64,000 nucleotides of DNA from Limiplasma sp031556335 (GTDB lineage: Bacteria; Bacillota; Clostridia; Christensenellales; Aristaeellaceae), in assembly GCA_031556335.1 (NCBI GenBank), contig JAVBTE010000032.1:1-64000 (forward strand). Reading direction: 5' to 3'. Made by a program: the position numbers and the translations under genes. The notes below the pieces were generated by a model. It was given only the letters and a program-made list of their open reading frames with translations, was not told where the DNA came from and made no database searches. Below are positions 17,080-23,625 of the stretch, piece by piece (positions within the stretch are counted from its first letter, which is position 1; the number at the start of each line of letters is the position of its first letter).

Positions 17080-17243
17080 CGGGGGGATGAGGGGACGGGG
17101 AGACGCCAGGGGTGCTGGTTCAGCTTTCACGGCGCGCGCATCACTGCCGTTCACGCGCACCTAAAGCTTCCCGCTTCGGGTCGCTAGCGGCTGCGCCGCT
17201 GTGTCCACCGGGCACACGCTTCCCTTTGCGCCCCAGGACCCCG

Positions 17244-17289
17244 TCGGGGCTTCGCCCTGAACCCATGATGACCGCGTTTCACGCGGTCA
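17244..17289 (+). repeat. 3'-end hairpin element, copy B (P2-P1)
   Basis: P2 is TCGGGGC-ttc-GCCCTGA (17244-17260, one G-U pair). The linker ACCCATGA follows, then P1 TGACCGCG-tttca-CGCGGTCA (17269-17289). It faces the adaptor gene. Between that gene's stop and 17243 there is no ORF and no clear P3, only GC-rich sequence with short stems such as AGCGGC-tgc-GCCGCT. Confidence 0.75.
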
Positions 17290-17346
17290 GGGGATATTCA
17301 GGAAATATAGATGAAGAGAACAACAACCCAAAACAGCAAACGAAAA

Positions 17347-17366
17347 GGCCGGGCAAACGCCCGGCC
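17347..17366. terminator. Central terminator hairpin between inverted elements B and C
   Basis: GGCCGGGC-aaac-GCCCGGCC is a perfect 8-bp stem. On the minus strand it is followed by TTTTCG, so it best serves the DUF1801 gene. It sits between two inverted hairpin elements. Confidence 0.65.
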
Positions 17367-17379
17367 AATGATCTTGTTC

Positions 17380-17454
17380 TGACCGCGTGAAACGCGGTCA
17401 ATGATGGGGTCTGGGGGCTTGCCCCCAGGCGGGGCGCAGGGGTGAAACCCCTGC
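17380..17454 (-). repeat. 3'-end hairpin element, copy C (P1-P2-P3)
   Basis: P1 is TGACCGCG-tgaaa-CGCGGTCA (17380-17400), P2 CTGGGGGC-tt-GCCCCCAG (17411-17428) and P3 GCAGGGGT-gaa-ACCCCTGC (17436-17454). P3 touches the stop codon of the DUF1801 gene, so in that transcript the order is stop, P3, P2, P1, terminator. Confidence 0.85.
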
Positions 17455-17822
17455 TAACCTTCCCCCCGTCCTTTCCCCCGCTTGTACGCCACAATCTCCG
17501 CCACGAGTTCATAAGGAAAGGGCTTGGCGTGGGGAAACTGGATGCCGCCTTTGGTACGCTTGTAGTCCGCGAGCTTGTCGCCCATGGCCGCGATGGCCTC
17601 CGGGCCCGGATGCACGCCAACGTGCCGGGTTTCGCAAGCAAAGTAGATGAGGGGTTTGCCGTTCAGCTTGTAGCCGGGCATGCCGTAGGAGATCAGTTCC
17701 GTTGCGTCGGGGGCGGCGGCAAGGATGGCGGCGCGGATATCGGACAGGCGCTGCCGCAGTTCGGCCGGCTTCAAAGCGATGTATTCGTCCACGGTCTCAG
17801 GCGCTTTTTTAGGTTCAGTCAT
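17454..17822 (-). CDS. DUF1801 (YdhG-like) protein
   Basis: A 122-residue cytoplasmic protein of the DUF1801 family. The characteristic segments are DEYIALKPAELRQRLSDIRAAI, ELISYGMPGYKLNGKPLIYFA and VGVHPGPEAI, ending in the KGGIQFPHAKPFPYELVAEIV block. Members are linked to iron handling in Bacillus, but no reaction is established. Its start overlaps the VOC gene end by 8 nt, so the two are co-transcribed on the minus strand. Confidence 0.88.
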   Translation of the reverse strand: MTEPKKAPETVDEYIALKPAELRQRLSDIRAAILAAAPDATELISYGMPGYKLNGKPLIYFACETRHVGVHPGPEAIAAMGDKLADYKRTKGGIQFPHAKPFPYELVAEIVAYKRGKGRGEG

Positions 17823-18270
17823 GGCGCGCCTCGGGCTGGATGCCCATGCTTTCTTCCATCATCCGGCAGCGTTCATCAAAGCTCACTTCCCGGTGGATCT
17901 GGTGCAGCATCCAAAGGTAGCCGTAGGGGTCCGCGACGATGGCGTTGCTCACGCCCATTTCCGGCATTTCGGTCAGGGGCTGGACGGCGGTAAAGCCTTC
18001 GTTCATCGCCTTTTCGTAGGGGGCATGGATGTCCGGCACCACGATGTTGATCCACATGGGCTTGGGATCGCCGGGCCTGGGGGCGGTCATCTGGTATTCC
18101 GGGTTCTCGTCCAACAGATGAAACCGGCTGCCGTACATTTGAAAGACCGCCTCGTTCAGGCCCTTGGGGTAGGAGGTGACCTCCACGGGTTCCGCGCCAA
18201 ACACGGCCTGGTAGGTTTTCAGGGCTTTCAGGCTATCCGCAACGATCATATCGATTTCTACGCCGATCAT
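17815..18270 (-). CDS. VOC-family (glyoxalase/PhnB-like) protein
   Basis: A 151-residue protein of the vicinal oxygen chelate superfamily. The pattern MIGVEIDMIVADSLKALKTYQAVFGAEPVEV and the strand FHLLDENP belong to the first module, and the second module has MWINIVVPDIHAPYEKAMNEGF and AIVADPYGYLWMLHQ. It looks like the PhnB-like group, whose function is mostly unknown. It is the upstream member of a two-gene unit with the DUF1801 gene. Confidence 0.88.
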   Translation of the reverse strand: MIGVEIDMIVADSLKALKTYQAVFGAEPVEVTSYPKGLNEAVFQMYGSRFHLLDENPEYQMTAPRPGDPKPMWINIVVPDIHAPYEKAMNEGFTAVQPLTEMPEMGVSNAIVADPYGYLWMLHQIHREVSFDERCRMMEESMGIQPEARHD

Positions 18271-18383
18271 CGGTTTTCTTCCTTTCTAAAATGTGATGAG
18301 GGAGACTGGTAAAAGGATCATAGCAGAAAGCGCCTGATTATGCTATCATGAATTTTACAGGGCATACAGAGGGAGGAAACGCA

Positions 18384-18779
18384 ATGGATCAAACGATGTT
18401 TGGGAAGATGAAGGCAAAGCCCGGAATGGCGGTTTGCGTGTTGAACGCGCCGGAGGGGTACCCCGGCCTGCCGGAGGGGTGCGCCGGAGTGGATAATCAG
18501 GCGGACTTGGTGCATCTGTTTGTCAAAAGCCAGGCGGAGTTTCGGGAAAGAATCGCCGGGGCGATGGAAAGACGTAAGCCGGGCGGGCTTTTCTGGATTT
18601 CTTACCCCAAAAGCGCCGGAAAGGTGCGCTACGATATTAACCGGGACAGCCTGTGGGACGTGGCCATTCCCTGCGGCGTGCATCCGGTGGCCCAGGTGGC
18701 GCTGGACGAGGAATGGTCTGCGCTGCGCCTTGTGGACAACAAGCCCGGCGAAACCTATGAAAGGCCGGGGAAAAAGTGA
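18384..18779 (+). CDS. DUF3052-like protein
   Basis: A 131-residue soluble protein resembling the DUF3052 family: KMKAKPGMAVCVLNAPEGYPGL at the start, DLVHLFVKSQAEFRERI in the middle and PGGLFWISYPKS with the VHPVAQVALDEEWSALRLV end. Function is unknown. The ATG at 18384 is chosen for its GGGAGG at ideal distance. It stands alone between the divergent VOC gene and the aquaporin. Confidence 0.8.
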   Translation: MDQTMFGKMKAKPGMAVCVLNAPEGYPGLPEGCAGVDNQADLVHLFVKSQAEFRERIAGAMERRKPGGLFWISYPKSAGKVRYDINRDSLWDVAIPCGVHPVAQVALDEEWSALRLVDNKPGETYERPGKK

Positions 18780-18818
18780 GCCGGACGGCAGAACGAAGGC
18801 GGAACCCGGAAAAAAGAT

Positions 18819-18847
18819 TTGATATGAAAACAAAACGATGGTAAAAT
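18819..18847 (+). promoter_or_regulatory. Sigma-A promoter of aqpZ
   Basis: TTGATA (18819-18824), a 17-nt spacer and TAAAAT (18842-18847), giving a leader of about 80 nt before the aquaporin ATG. Confidence 0.6.
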
Positions 18848-18876
18848 AGCTTCGGCATTATTTCAGCGGAGGAAGC

Positions 18877-18924
18877 GGTCGTTTCCTCCGGCAAAAAAAT
18901 CATAGGGATCGTTACAAAGGAGGA
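18877..18924 (+). promoter_or_regulatory. aqpZ leader with alternative anti-Shine-Dalgarno pairing
   Basis: CGGAGGAA (18877-18884) pairs perfectly with TTCCTCCG (18893-18900). The second arm also contains TCCTCC, which can pair with the true Shine-Dalgarno GGAGGA (18919-18924). The two pairings exclude each other, so the first arm mimics the ribosome binding site. Regulation is inferred. Confidence 0.45.
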
Positions 18925-18932
18925 CGCGGAAC

Positions 18933-19610
18933 ATGGAGAAAATGCGGAAGTATCTGGCGGAATTCCTGGGAACGTTGGTGCTGGTGTTTATGGGCTGCGG
19001 CAGCGCGATGCTGCTGGGCTGCGATGCCAGCGGCGGCCATCTGGCGGTGGCCCTGGCCTTTGGTTTGTCCATCGTGGCCATGGCGTATGTCATCGGCGGC
19101 GTCTCCGGCTGCCATGTGAACCCGGCGGTGTCCCTGGCGATGCTTTTGAGCCGGAAAATGAGCCTGTCGGATTTTGTGGGCTATGTGGTGGCTCAGTTTG
19201 CGGGGGCGATCGTCGGCGCGGCGCTGTTGAAGGCCTTCGTGCGTTTTGGCGCGCCGGACCTGACAGGGGCGTTGGGCTCCAACGGCCTGGGCACCATTGG
19301 CGTGGGCGGAGCGGTTTTGGCGGAGATCATTTTGACCGCCATTTTTGTGTTCACCATTTTGGGCGTGACGTCCGACCCCGGCAAGGGCAGCGTGGCCGGC
19401 ATTGTGATTGGTCTGACCCTTGCGTTTGTCCATATTGTGGGCATCCCGCTGACAGGCACTTCCGTGAACCCGGCCCGCAGCTTTGGCCCGGCGCTTTGGG
19501 CGGGCGGACAGGCGCTGAGCAATGTGTGGGTGTTCCTGCTGGCCCCCCTGGTGGGCGCGGCCCTGGCGGCGCTTGCCTTCCGGTTTTTTTACCCGGCCAA
19601 GAAGCAGTAA
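18933..19610 (+). CDS. aqpZ: Aquaporin Z-like water channel
   Basis: A 225-residue six-helix MIP channel. The two pore loops are HVNPAVS (near residue 61) and SVNPARS (near 178), both intact NPA boxes. The histidine in FVHIVGIPLTG and the arginine after the second NPA fit the narrow filter of a water-selective AqpZ rather than a glycerol facilitator. AAAGGAGG lies at the right distance from the ATG. It is a single gene with its own promoter and terminator. Confidence 0.95.
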   Translation: MEKMRKYLAEFLGTLVLVFMGCGSAMLLGCDASGGHLAVALAFGLSIVAMAYVIGGVSGCHVNPAVSLAMLLSRKMSLSDFVGYVVAQFAGAIVGAALLKAFVRFGAPDLTGALGSNGLGTIGVGGAVLAEIILTAIFVFTILGVTSDPGKGSVAGIVIGLTLAFVHIVGIPLTGTSVNPARSFGPALWAGGQALSNVWVFLLAPLVGAALAALAFRFFYPAKKQ

Positions 19611-19657
19611 GGAAAAATTGGCAAAAAGAGGATAGGGTAGTTAAAAGCATTGGAAAG

Positions 19658-19684
19658 CAGGCGGCCCCACGGGGTCGCCTGTTT
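19658..19684 (+). terminator. Terminator of aqpZ
   Basis: CAGGCGGCCCC-ac-GGGGTCGCCTG (one G-U pair), followed by TTTGT. Confidence 0.75.
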
Positions 19685-19762
19685 GTCCGTTCAACAATTT
19701 TTGCGGGCTTTCAAAGCGGCGAACGCCACTTTGGCCACCGCAGAAAAAACTCGGGCAAAAGC

Positions 19763-19791
19763 TTGACATAAAGCGCCCCCCTCAGTATACT
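19763..19791 (+). promoter_or_regulatory. Sigma-A promoter of rpmH
   Basis: TTGACA (19763-19768), a 17-nt spacer and TATACT (19786-19791). A second perfect TATAAT overlaps at 19791-19796 but would be badly spaced. Confidence 0.8.
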
Positions 19792-19876
19792 ATAATGGTT
19801 GTTTTGTGGTTTTCTGCGCATTGCGAAAGTGAGGCGCATACGCCTACATATTTGAAACTGCAAGGAGTGTTCTGGC

Positions 19877-20011
19877 ATGTTCCGTACCTATCAGCCCAAA
19901 AAGCGTCAGCGTAGCAAGGTGCACGGTTTCCGCGCGCGCATGTCCACCAAGAATGGCCGCCGCGTGCTGGCTGCCCGTCGCCGCCGTGGCCGCAAGGTGC
20001 TCAGCGCCTAA
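19877..20011 (+). CDS. rpmH: Ribosomal protein L34
   Basis: A 44-residue basic protein read directly from the sequence: MFRTYQPKKRQRSKVHGFRA at the start, then RMSTKNGRRVLAARRRRGRK. It is a component of the 50S subunit. AAGGAG lies at 19862-19867, and the leader after the promoter is about 80 nt. It heads the conserved rpmH-rnpA-yidD-yidC-jag string. Confidence 0.98.
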   Translation: MFRTYQPKKRQRSKVHGFRARMSTKNGRRVLAARRRRGRKVLSA

Positions 20012-20154
20012 GCTGGCAGCGAGACACAAATAGTTTTTCGGTTGGCCCTGCCCATTTGTCTTGTTAAGGGGTGAAGTGGGTACGGGCCTTTCCGATATCA
20101 TCGGCAAAAACTGGTTTGTTTCGCCCATTTTGCTTGAAAGAGGAGACGCCCCGC

Positions 20155-20487
20155 TTGCAACGGCAGTATCGGCTTTGTCAAAACCGGCAATTCAGCTATG
20201 TGTATCGCCGGGGAACCCGCGGCTCCTGCAAGGATTTTATGGTCTTGTATGTGAAGAGCCAGCAAAAGCGCGTTGGTTTTTCCGTCAGCAAAAAGGTGGG
20301 CGTGGCGGTGGTTCGCAACCGCACCAAGCGGCGGCTGCGGGAAAGCATCCGGCCCCTTATTCCCCGGCTGAAAAGCGGCCTGTATGTCATCGTGGCCAGG
20401 CCTTCGGCGGCGGACAGGCCCTTTGTGGAGCTTCAAAAAAGCATGGACGCGCTCCTGAAAAAGATGAACCTGTTCCTGGCCCCATGA
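20155..20487 (+). CDS. rnpA: Ribonuclease P protein component
   Basis: A 110-residue basic protein that binds RNase P RNA and helps cleave tRNA 5' leaders. The family signature RNRTKRRLRES is present, with the N-terminal LQRQYRLCQNRQFSYVYRRG. I choose the TTG at 20155 because AGGAG lies nine bases before it and the length then fits the family. The frame is open back to 20071, but that part shows no homology. It lies 143 nt after rpmH. Confidence 0.95.
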   Translation: MQRQYRLCQNRQFSYVYRRGTRGSCKDFMVLYVKSQQKRVGFSVSKKVGVAVVRNRTKRRLRESIRPLIPRLKSGLYVIVARPSAADRPFVELQKSMDALLKKMNLFLAP

Positions 20488-20506
20488 AGGGGGAAACGGA
20501 GCGACA

Positions 20507-20746
20507 ATGAAACGGTTTTTGATCGCGGTGATCCGCTTTTATCAGCGGCACATTAGTGCCCATACGCTGCCGTCCTGCCGTTTTCAACCCACCTGCTCGC
20601 AATATGCCTTGACCGCGCTGGAGCGGTTCGGCGCGCTGAGGGGGAGTTGGATGGCGTTTTGCCGTATTCTCCGCTGCAATCCTTTTTGCAAGGGCGGATA
20701 TGACCCGGTGCCTGAAAACCCAGCCATGACGATAAGGAGGGATTAA
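20507..20746 (+). CDS. yidD: YidD membrane protein insertion efficiency factor
   Basis: A 79-residue protein with the family pattern LIAVIRFYQRHIS, LPSCRFQPTCSQYALTALERFG and RILRCNPFCKGGYDPVP, keeping the conserved cysteines. The amphipathic N-terminus attaches it to the inner membrane, where it aids YidC. It lies 19 nt after rnpA and 6 nt before yidC. Confidence 0.96.
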   Translation: MKRFLIAVIRFYQRHISAHTLPSCRFQPTCSQYALTALERFGALRGSWMAFCRILRCNPFCKGGYDPVPENPAMTIRRD

Positions 20747-20752
20747 TCCCCA

Positions 20753-21751
20753 ATGAATGATTTTTTGGTCGGCATCCTCAGCGGTATTAACTCTGTCGTG
20801 CACAATTACGGTTGGTCCATCGTGGTATTTACGTTGCTGATTCGGTTGATTCTGTCTCCCCTGGATTTCAAAAGCCGCAAAAGCATGCGCAAAATGAGCA
20901 AGCTGCAGCCCGAAATGGCCAAGCTGCAAAAGAAATACGCCAACGACAAAGAAAAGCTGAACATGAAAACATCGGAGCTGTACCGCCGGGAAAAAATCAA
21001 CCCTCTGGCGGGCTGCGTTCCGATGCTTTTGTCCTTTCCGGTGCTGATCGCCATGTTCGGGGCCATGCGCCACATTGCCAACATGGAGTTGGCCAAGCAG
21101 GCCATTGACCTGATCACCACCGGCGTACAGGTGAACGAGCCCTGGCTGTGGGTGAAAAACCTGTGGATGCCGGACAGCCCCTTCTATGCCATGATCGCCG
21201 ACCATAACAGCCTGAAGCTGATCCCTGCCGATATCTGGGCCAAGGTGTTTACCGCCCTTTCGCCGGAGAAAATCAGCGCCCTGGGCAGCCTGGGCAACGG
21301 CCTGGCCATTACCGCGCAGAACATTTCCGGAGAGACCATTTTTGCCGCCCTGTCCCAAAGCCCGGTGTATGCCCAGCAGATGGAGCTGTGGTCTGTGATG
21401 CCCTCCGTGAACCTGCTGATTACCCAGGTGAAGATTTACGCCAATGCCAACGGCTGGTTTTTGCTGCCGCTGCTTTCCGGCGTTACCTCGTTCCTGCTGA
21501 CCATGACCCAGCCCCAGCAGCCCATGGCGGGCGGGGAAAACACCCAGGCGGCCAGCACCAACAAGATGATGAAGTACTTTATGCCCGTTTTTTCGCTGTG
21601 GATCTGCTGGAGCTACAACGCCGGCTTCGCCCTTTACTGGGTGGCCGCCAACGTCATCTCCGGGGCGCAGGGCATTTTGTTCAACAAGTATTTTGATGCG
21701 CAGGACAAGAAGGCCGCGCAGGTGAGCGTAGGGGAGGGAAGTGTGAAATGA
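20753..21751 (+). CDS. yidC: YidC/Oxa1 membrane insertase
   Basis: A 332-residue insertase for membrane proteins. The first conserved helix (YGWSIVVFTLLIRLILSPLDF) carries the positively charged groove arginine. A charged hairpin (SKLQPEMAKLQKKYANDKEK) and INPLAGCVPMLLSFPVLIAMF follow, then helices ending in VAANVISGAQGILFNKYF. The loop after the third segment is long for a Gram-positive family member. No lipoprotein signal is seen. The stop overlaps jag by ATGA. Confidence 0.95.
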   Translation: MNDFLVGILSGINSVVHNYGWSIVVFTLLIRLILSPLDFKSRKSMRKMSKLQPEMAKLQKKYANDKEKLNMKTSELYRREKINPLAGCVPMLLSFPVLIAMFGAMRHIANMELAKQAIDLITTGVQVNEPWLWVKNLWMPDSPFYAMIADHNSLKLIPADIWAKVFTALSPEKISALGSLGNGLAITAQNISGETIFAALSQSPVYAQQMELWSVMPSVNLLITQVKIYANANGWFLLPLLSGVTSFLLTMTQPQQPMAGGENTQAASTNKMMKYFMPVFSLWICWSYNAGFALYWVAANVISGAQGILFNKYFDAQDKKAAQVSVGEGSVK

Positions 21752-22632
21752 GGTTTATCGAATCCAGTGCAAAAACGATGGAAGAAGCCGTAACCCAGGG
21801 CCTGGAAAAGCTGGGCGTGTCCCTTGGGGATGTGACCATCGATATCCTGGACGAAGGCTCCAAGGGTTTTTTGGGGCTTTTGGGCGGCAAGCCCGTGGTG
21901 GTGCGCCTGACGGTGCGCGACGGCGTGGAGGACGGGGACATTTTGTCCTCCCTGTCTTTGAAGGAAGCGGTGCAAAAGGACGAGTTTGAGCCCAGGGCGG
22001 AGAAGAAGGGCGTACGGGAAAAGGCCGAAAAGGCCAAGCAGCAGGCCCGGGACAAGGCGGACAAGCCCAAGGACAAGGCGGCGAAGCCCGCTGCGGAGAA
22101 AACCCCGGAAAGGCCCCAACCCGCGCGGAGGCCCATGGTTCAGCCCGACGGGGACAACACCCCCGCCCCCCTGTGCGACCCGGAGACCCCCGAGGGCAAG
22201 GCCCAGCAGTTTTTGCTGAAAGTGACCGAGATGATGGACGTGCATGTGAGCGTTCACGCCGGCCGGGATGAAGAAGGCAATGTGCGGGTGGACATGTTCG
22301 GCGACACCCTGGGGATTTTGATCGGCCGCCGGGGAGAAACCCTGGACGCGCTGCAGTACCTGACCAGCCTGAACGTGAACAAGGACCGTGAGGACTATGT
22401 GCGCGTGACCCTGGACACGGAAAACTACCGCGCCAAGCGGGAGGAAGCGCTGACCCGCCTGGCCAACCGGATGGCCAACCGGGCCGTGAAAACGGGCCGC
22501 AAGGTTGTGATGGAGCCCATGAATCCTTATGAGCGCCGCATTCTGCACAGCGCCTTGCAGCAAAACGAAGCAGTCACCACCCACAGCGAAGGGGACGAGC
22601 CCAACCGCCATGTGGTGATCACACTGAAGTAA
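21748..22632 (+). CDS. jag: Jag/KhpB RNA-binding protein
   Basis: A 294-residue cytoplasmic RNA-binding protein linked to cell elongation and division. The N-terminal Jag domain covers about residues 1-52 (EEGSKGFLGLLGGKPVVV type). A highly charged Lys/Glu/Ala/Pro linker runs to about 150. A KH domain with GRRGETLDALQYL and a C-terminal R3H domain (ANRAVKTGRKVVMEPMNPYERRILHSAL) follow. Four bases overlap with yidC. Confidence 0.95.
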   Translation: MRFIESSAKTMEEAVTQGLEKLGVSLGDVTIDILDEGSKGFLGLLGGKPVVVRLTVRDGVEDGDILSSLSLKEAVQKDEFEPRAEKKGVREKAEKAKQQARDKADKPKDKAAKPAAEKTPERPQPARRPMVQPDGDNTPAPLCDPETPEGKAQQFLLKVTEMMDVHVSVHAGRDEEGNVRVDMFGDTLGILIGRRGETLDALQYLTSLNVNKDREDYVRVTLDTENYRAKREEALTRLANRMANRAVKTGRKVVMEPMNPYERRILHSALQQNEAVTTHSEGDEPNRHVVITLK

Positions 22633-22685
22633 AGCACCGGGCACGAAAGTTGTTACGAATATTGCATGGGCATGGGTTTTGCCTG

Positions 22686-22723
22686 AAAGCGCACGGTTTG
22701 ATAGGTCAAACGGGCGCTTTTTT
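22686..22723 (+). terminator. Terminator after jag
   Basis: AAAGCGC...GCGCTTT encloses a second stem (GGTTTG with CAAAC) and is followed by TTTTTT. It closes the rpmH to jag string. Confidence 0.75.
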
Positions 22724-22788
22724 CATGGGACGGTGCCGGCGTGGAGCGCTGAAAGCGGCGGGAATGCCGCCCAAAACAGCGGGCCAGC

Positions 22789-22817
22789 TTGTGAAAAAAA
22801 CACCAAGATGCTATAAT
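22789..22817 (+). promoter_or_regulatory. rex promoter with a possible Rex half-operator
   Basis: TTGTGA (22789-22794), a 17-nt spacer and TATAAT (22812-22817). The -35 region continues as TTGTGAAAAAAACACCAA, an imperfect match to the TTGTGA...TCACAA type of Rex box. The following leader of about 130 nt includes a long-range AAATGGC/GCCATTT pairing. Confidence 0.5.
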
Positions 22818-22951
22818 AAAGCCAAATGGCCGTCGCGCAGCCTTTTTAGGCGTGGGCGAAGCGCTTTGGAAAGCGACGAAAGCCGCGGTTGAGGCGCAAC
22901 CAGGCATTTTGAAAGGTTCGCGCCATTTGATACCAAAGGGGAGGAAACCAT

Positions 22952-23584
22952 ATGGGGGGTTATGTATCTGAGGCGGTGATCCGCAGGCTGCCCGGATATT
23001 ACAGGCATCTGAAGGAATTGGAAACGGAAGGGGTCACGCAGATCTCTTCCCAGGAGTTGGGCGGGCGCATGAAGCTGACCGCGTCCCAGATCCGGCAGGA
23101 CATCAATTGTTTCGGAGGCTTTGGCAGGCAGGGCTTCGGCTATGCCGTTTCAGATTTGCGGGAGCATATCGGCCGCATCCTGGGGGTGGATAGGCAGCAC
23201 GCCATGATCATCATCGGGGCGGGGAACATCGGGCGGGCCATTGCCTGCTCGGATTCGTTCGTGGAGAACGGCTTCAACACCCGGGCAATTTTTGACACGG
23301 ACCCGCAAAAAATTGGCGTGATCGTGGGCCGGTGGGTGGTGCAACCCATGGAGAATATTCAGCGTTATATTGCGGAAAATAAAGTGGACATTTGCGCGCT
23401 GGCCATTCCCGCCGACGGGGCCCAGGCCCTGGCGGACCGGCTGTGCGGATGGGGGATTCGGGCGTTTTGGAATTTTGTGCCTGTGGATTTGAAATTGCCC
23501 CAGGACGCGGTGGCGTATAACGTGCACTTGGACGAAGGGCTGCAGATTTTATCCTTCCGCATGCTGAAAATGATGGAGGACTGA
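22952..23584 (+). CDS. rex: Redox-sensing transcriptional repressor Rex
   Basis: A 210-residue repressor that releases DNA when NADH rises. The N-terminal winged helix spans about residues 1-75 (ISSQELGGRMKLTASQIRQDINCFGGFGRQGFGY). The Rossmann NAD(H) domain begins with MIIIGAGNIGRAIA. The C-terminal domain-swap helix (LDEGLQILSFRMLKMMED) is present. GGGGAGG precedes the ATG. It normally controls fermentation and NADH oxidation genes. The next gene (VanW-like) starts 41 nt later and is probably co-transcribed. Confidence 0.95.
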   Translation: MGGYVSEAVIRRLPGYYRHLKELETEGVTQISSQELGGRMKLTASQIRQDINCFGGFGRQGFGYAVSDLREHIGRILGVDRQHAMIIIGAGNIGRAIACSDSFVENGFNTRAIFDTDPQKIGVIVGRWVVQPMENIQRYIAENKVDICALAIPADGAQALADRLCGWGIRAFWNFVPVDLKLPQDAVAYNVHLDEGLQILSFRMLKMMED

Positions 23585-23625
23585 CGGCCCGGCGGGACCC
23601 GGACGGCAAAGGGGGAACGGCAACC

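Noticed and set aside
17080..17243. Possible P3 hairpin or small ORF after the adaptor gene
   Set aside because: Only short imperfect stems are present and the frames give low-complexity peptides, so copy B is annotated with P2 and P1 only.
18877..18900. Terminator in the aqpZ leader
   Set aside because: On the plus strand the hairpin is followed by A-rich, not T-rich, sequence; no gene on the minus strand ends there.
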